A stretch of 32,639 bases of DNA. Source: Roseovarius sp. MMSF_3359. GTDB taxonomy: Bacteria; Pseudomonadota; Alphaproteobacteria; Rhodobacterales; Rhodobacteraceae. The notes under the pieces were generated by a model that was given only the letters and a program-made list of their open reading frames with translations, had not been told where the DNA came from and did no database searches. The stretch is from NCBI RefSeq assembly GCF_030733385.1, contig NZ_JASHJC010000025.1, positions 1 through 32,639 of the forward strand, read 5' to 3'. Positions within the stretch are counted from its first letter, which is position 1. Every line of letters starts with the position of its first letter. Positions 32,447 through 32,639 of the stretch are shown one piece after another. The position numbers and the translations under genes were made by a program.

Positions 32447-32639
32447 ATGTCGAAAAAAACTCACCAAGATGACGTCGCCTTCATCAAGGCGCTGGCGGAA
32501 ATGCTGAATGAAAACGACCTGACCGAATTGCAGGTCAAGCGCGAATATGGCGATGCGGACAGCCTCAATGTCCGGGTCAGCCGCAAGCAGGAGATGACGG
32601 TTGCCGCCGCCCCCGCCGTAATGGCCCCCGCCGCCGCCC
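32447..32639 (+). CDS. accB: Biotin carboxyl carrier protein of acetyl-CoA carboxylase, N-terminal part
   Basis: The frame starts at ATG 32447 and runs off the window after 64 codons. It reads MSKKTHQDDVAFIKALAEML, then NENDLTELQVKREYGDADSLNVRVSR in two halves, followed by an Ala/Pro-rich linker. This is the typical AccB N-terminus: a helix of the I-x-x-LA-x-ML-x-E-x-x-LTE-x2-V type, a short beta hairpin, and the flexible linker leading to the biotinyl domain (with the biotinylated Lys in an M-K-M motif, not in view). AccB carries carboxybiotin between biotin carboxylase and carboxyltransferase in fatty-acid synthesis. accC is expected to follow. This housekeeping gene shows that the right end is core chromosome. 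Confidence 0.88.
   Translation, partial: MSKKTHQDDVAFIKALAEMLNENDLTELQVKREYGDADSLNVRVSRKQEMTVAAAPAVMAPAAA

Noticed and set aside
1..32639. CRISPR array or rRNA operon
   Set aside because: No regularly spaced direct repeats and no rRNA-like segments were seen.

Overview
The window looks like a chromosomal piece of a Rhodobacterales (Roseobacter-group) alphaproteobacterium. The evidence is the GC-rich, Caulobacter/Rhodobacter-like codon use of the right two thirds, and its gene content: a tripartite tricarboxylate transporter, glutamine-synthetase-like gamma-glutamylation enzymes, PAS-LuxR regulators and an accB start. No 16S or other marker is present, so the assignment is an inference.

Two domains meet at a tRNA-Gly(UCC) gene (11572-11645). 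Left of it (1-11.5 kb) the DNA is visibly more AT-rich, has large gene-free gaps and carries two decayed insertion sequences: an internally deleted IS3-family element with both terminal repeats (5278-5720) and the 3' end of an IS66-family element (10645-11091). This side reads as an accessory island. Its genes are a TPR membrane protein, a catalase-related haem protein (y4iL-like), a phage-type N-acetylmuramoyl-L-alanine amidase, a LuxR-type regulator, and an unusual block between the two IS remnants. That block holds a membrane-anchored protein with a von Willebrand A-like look, a four-helix membrane/coiled-coil protein, a divergent LpxI homologue, and a small protein with a possible DNA-binding N-terminus. 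No function is known to me for the block as a unit.

Right of the tRNA the DNA is densely coding. After an ABC exporter comes an amine/polyamine catabolic cluster: two glutamine-synthetase-like ligases, a class I glutamine amidotransferase and a PuuB-like FAD oxidase. Two copies of a perfect palindrome containing TTTGATCAAA precede its first two genes. Two PLP aminotransferases of different folds (DegT type and class IV) follow.

On the minus strand (26854 to 20930) tctA-tctB-tctC, a CoA-acylating aldehyde dehydrogenase and an acyl-CoA ligase form one tightly packed operon, with a divergent LacI-family regulator. This matches the logic of the sulfoacetate utilisation cluster sauRSTU: a ligase makes sulfoacetyl-CoA, the acylating dehydrogenase reduces it to sulfoacetaldehyde, and a regulator is divergent. 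Here a TTT importer takes the place of the MFS carrier. xsc and pta are not in the window. The last part holds two overlapping DMT/EamA permeases, a second acyl-CoA ligase, a PAS-LuxR regulator and the 5' end of accB, cut by the window edge.
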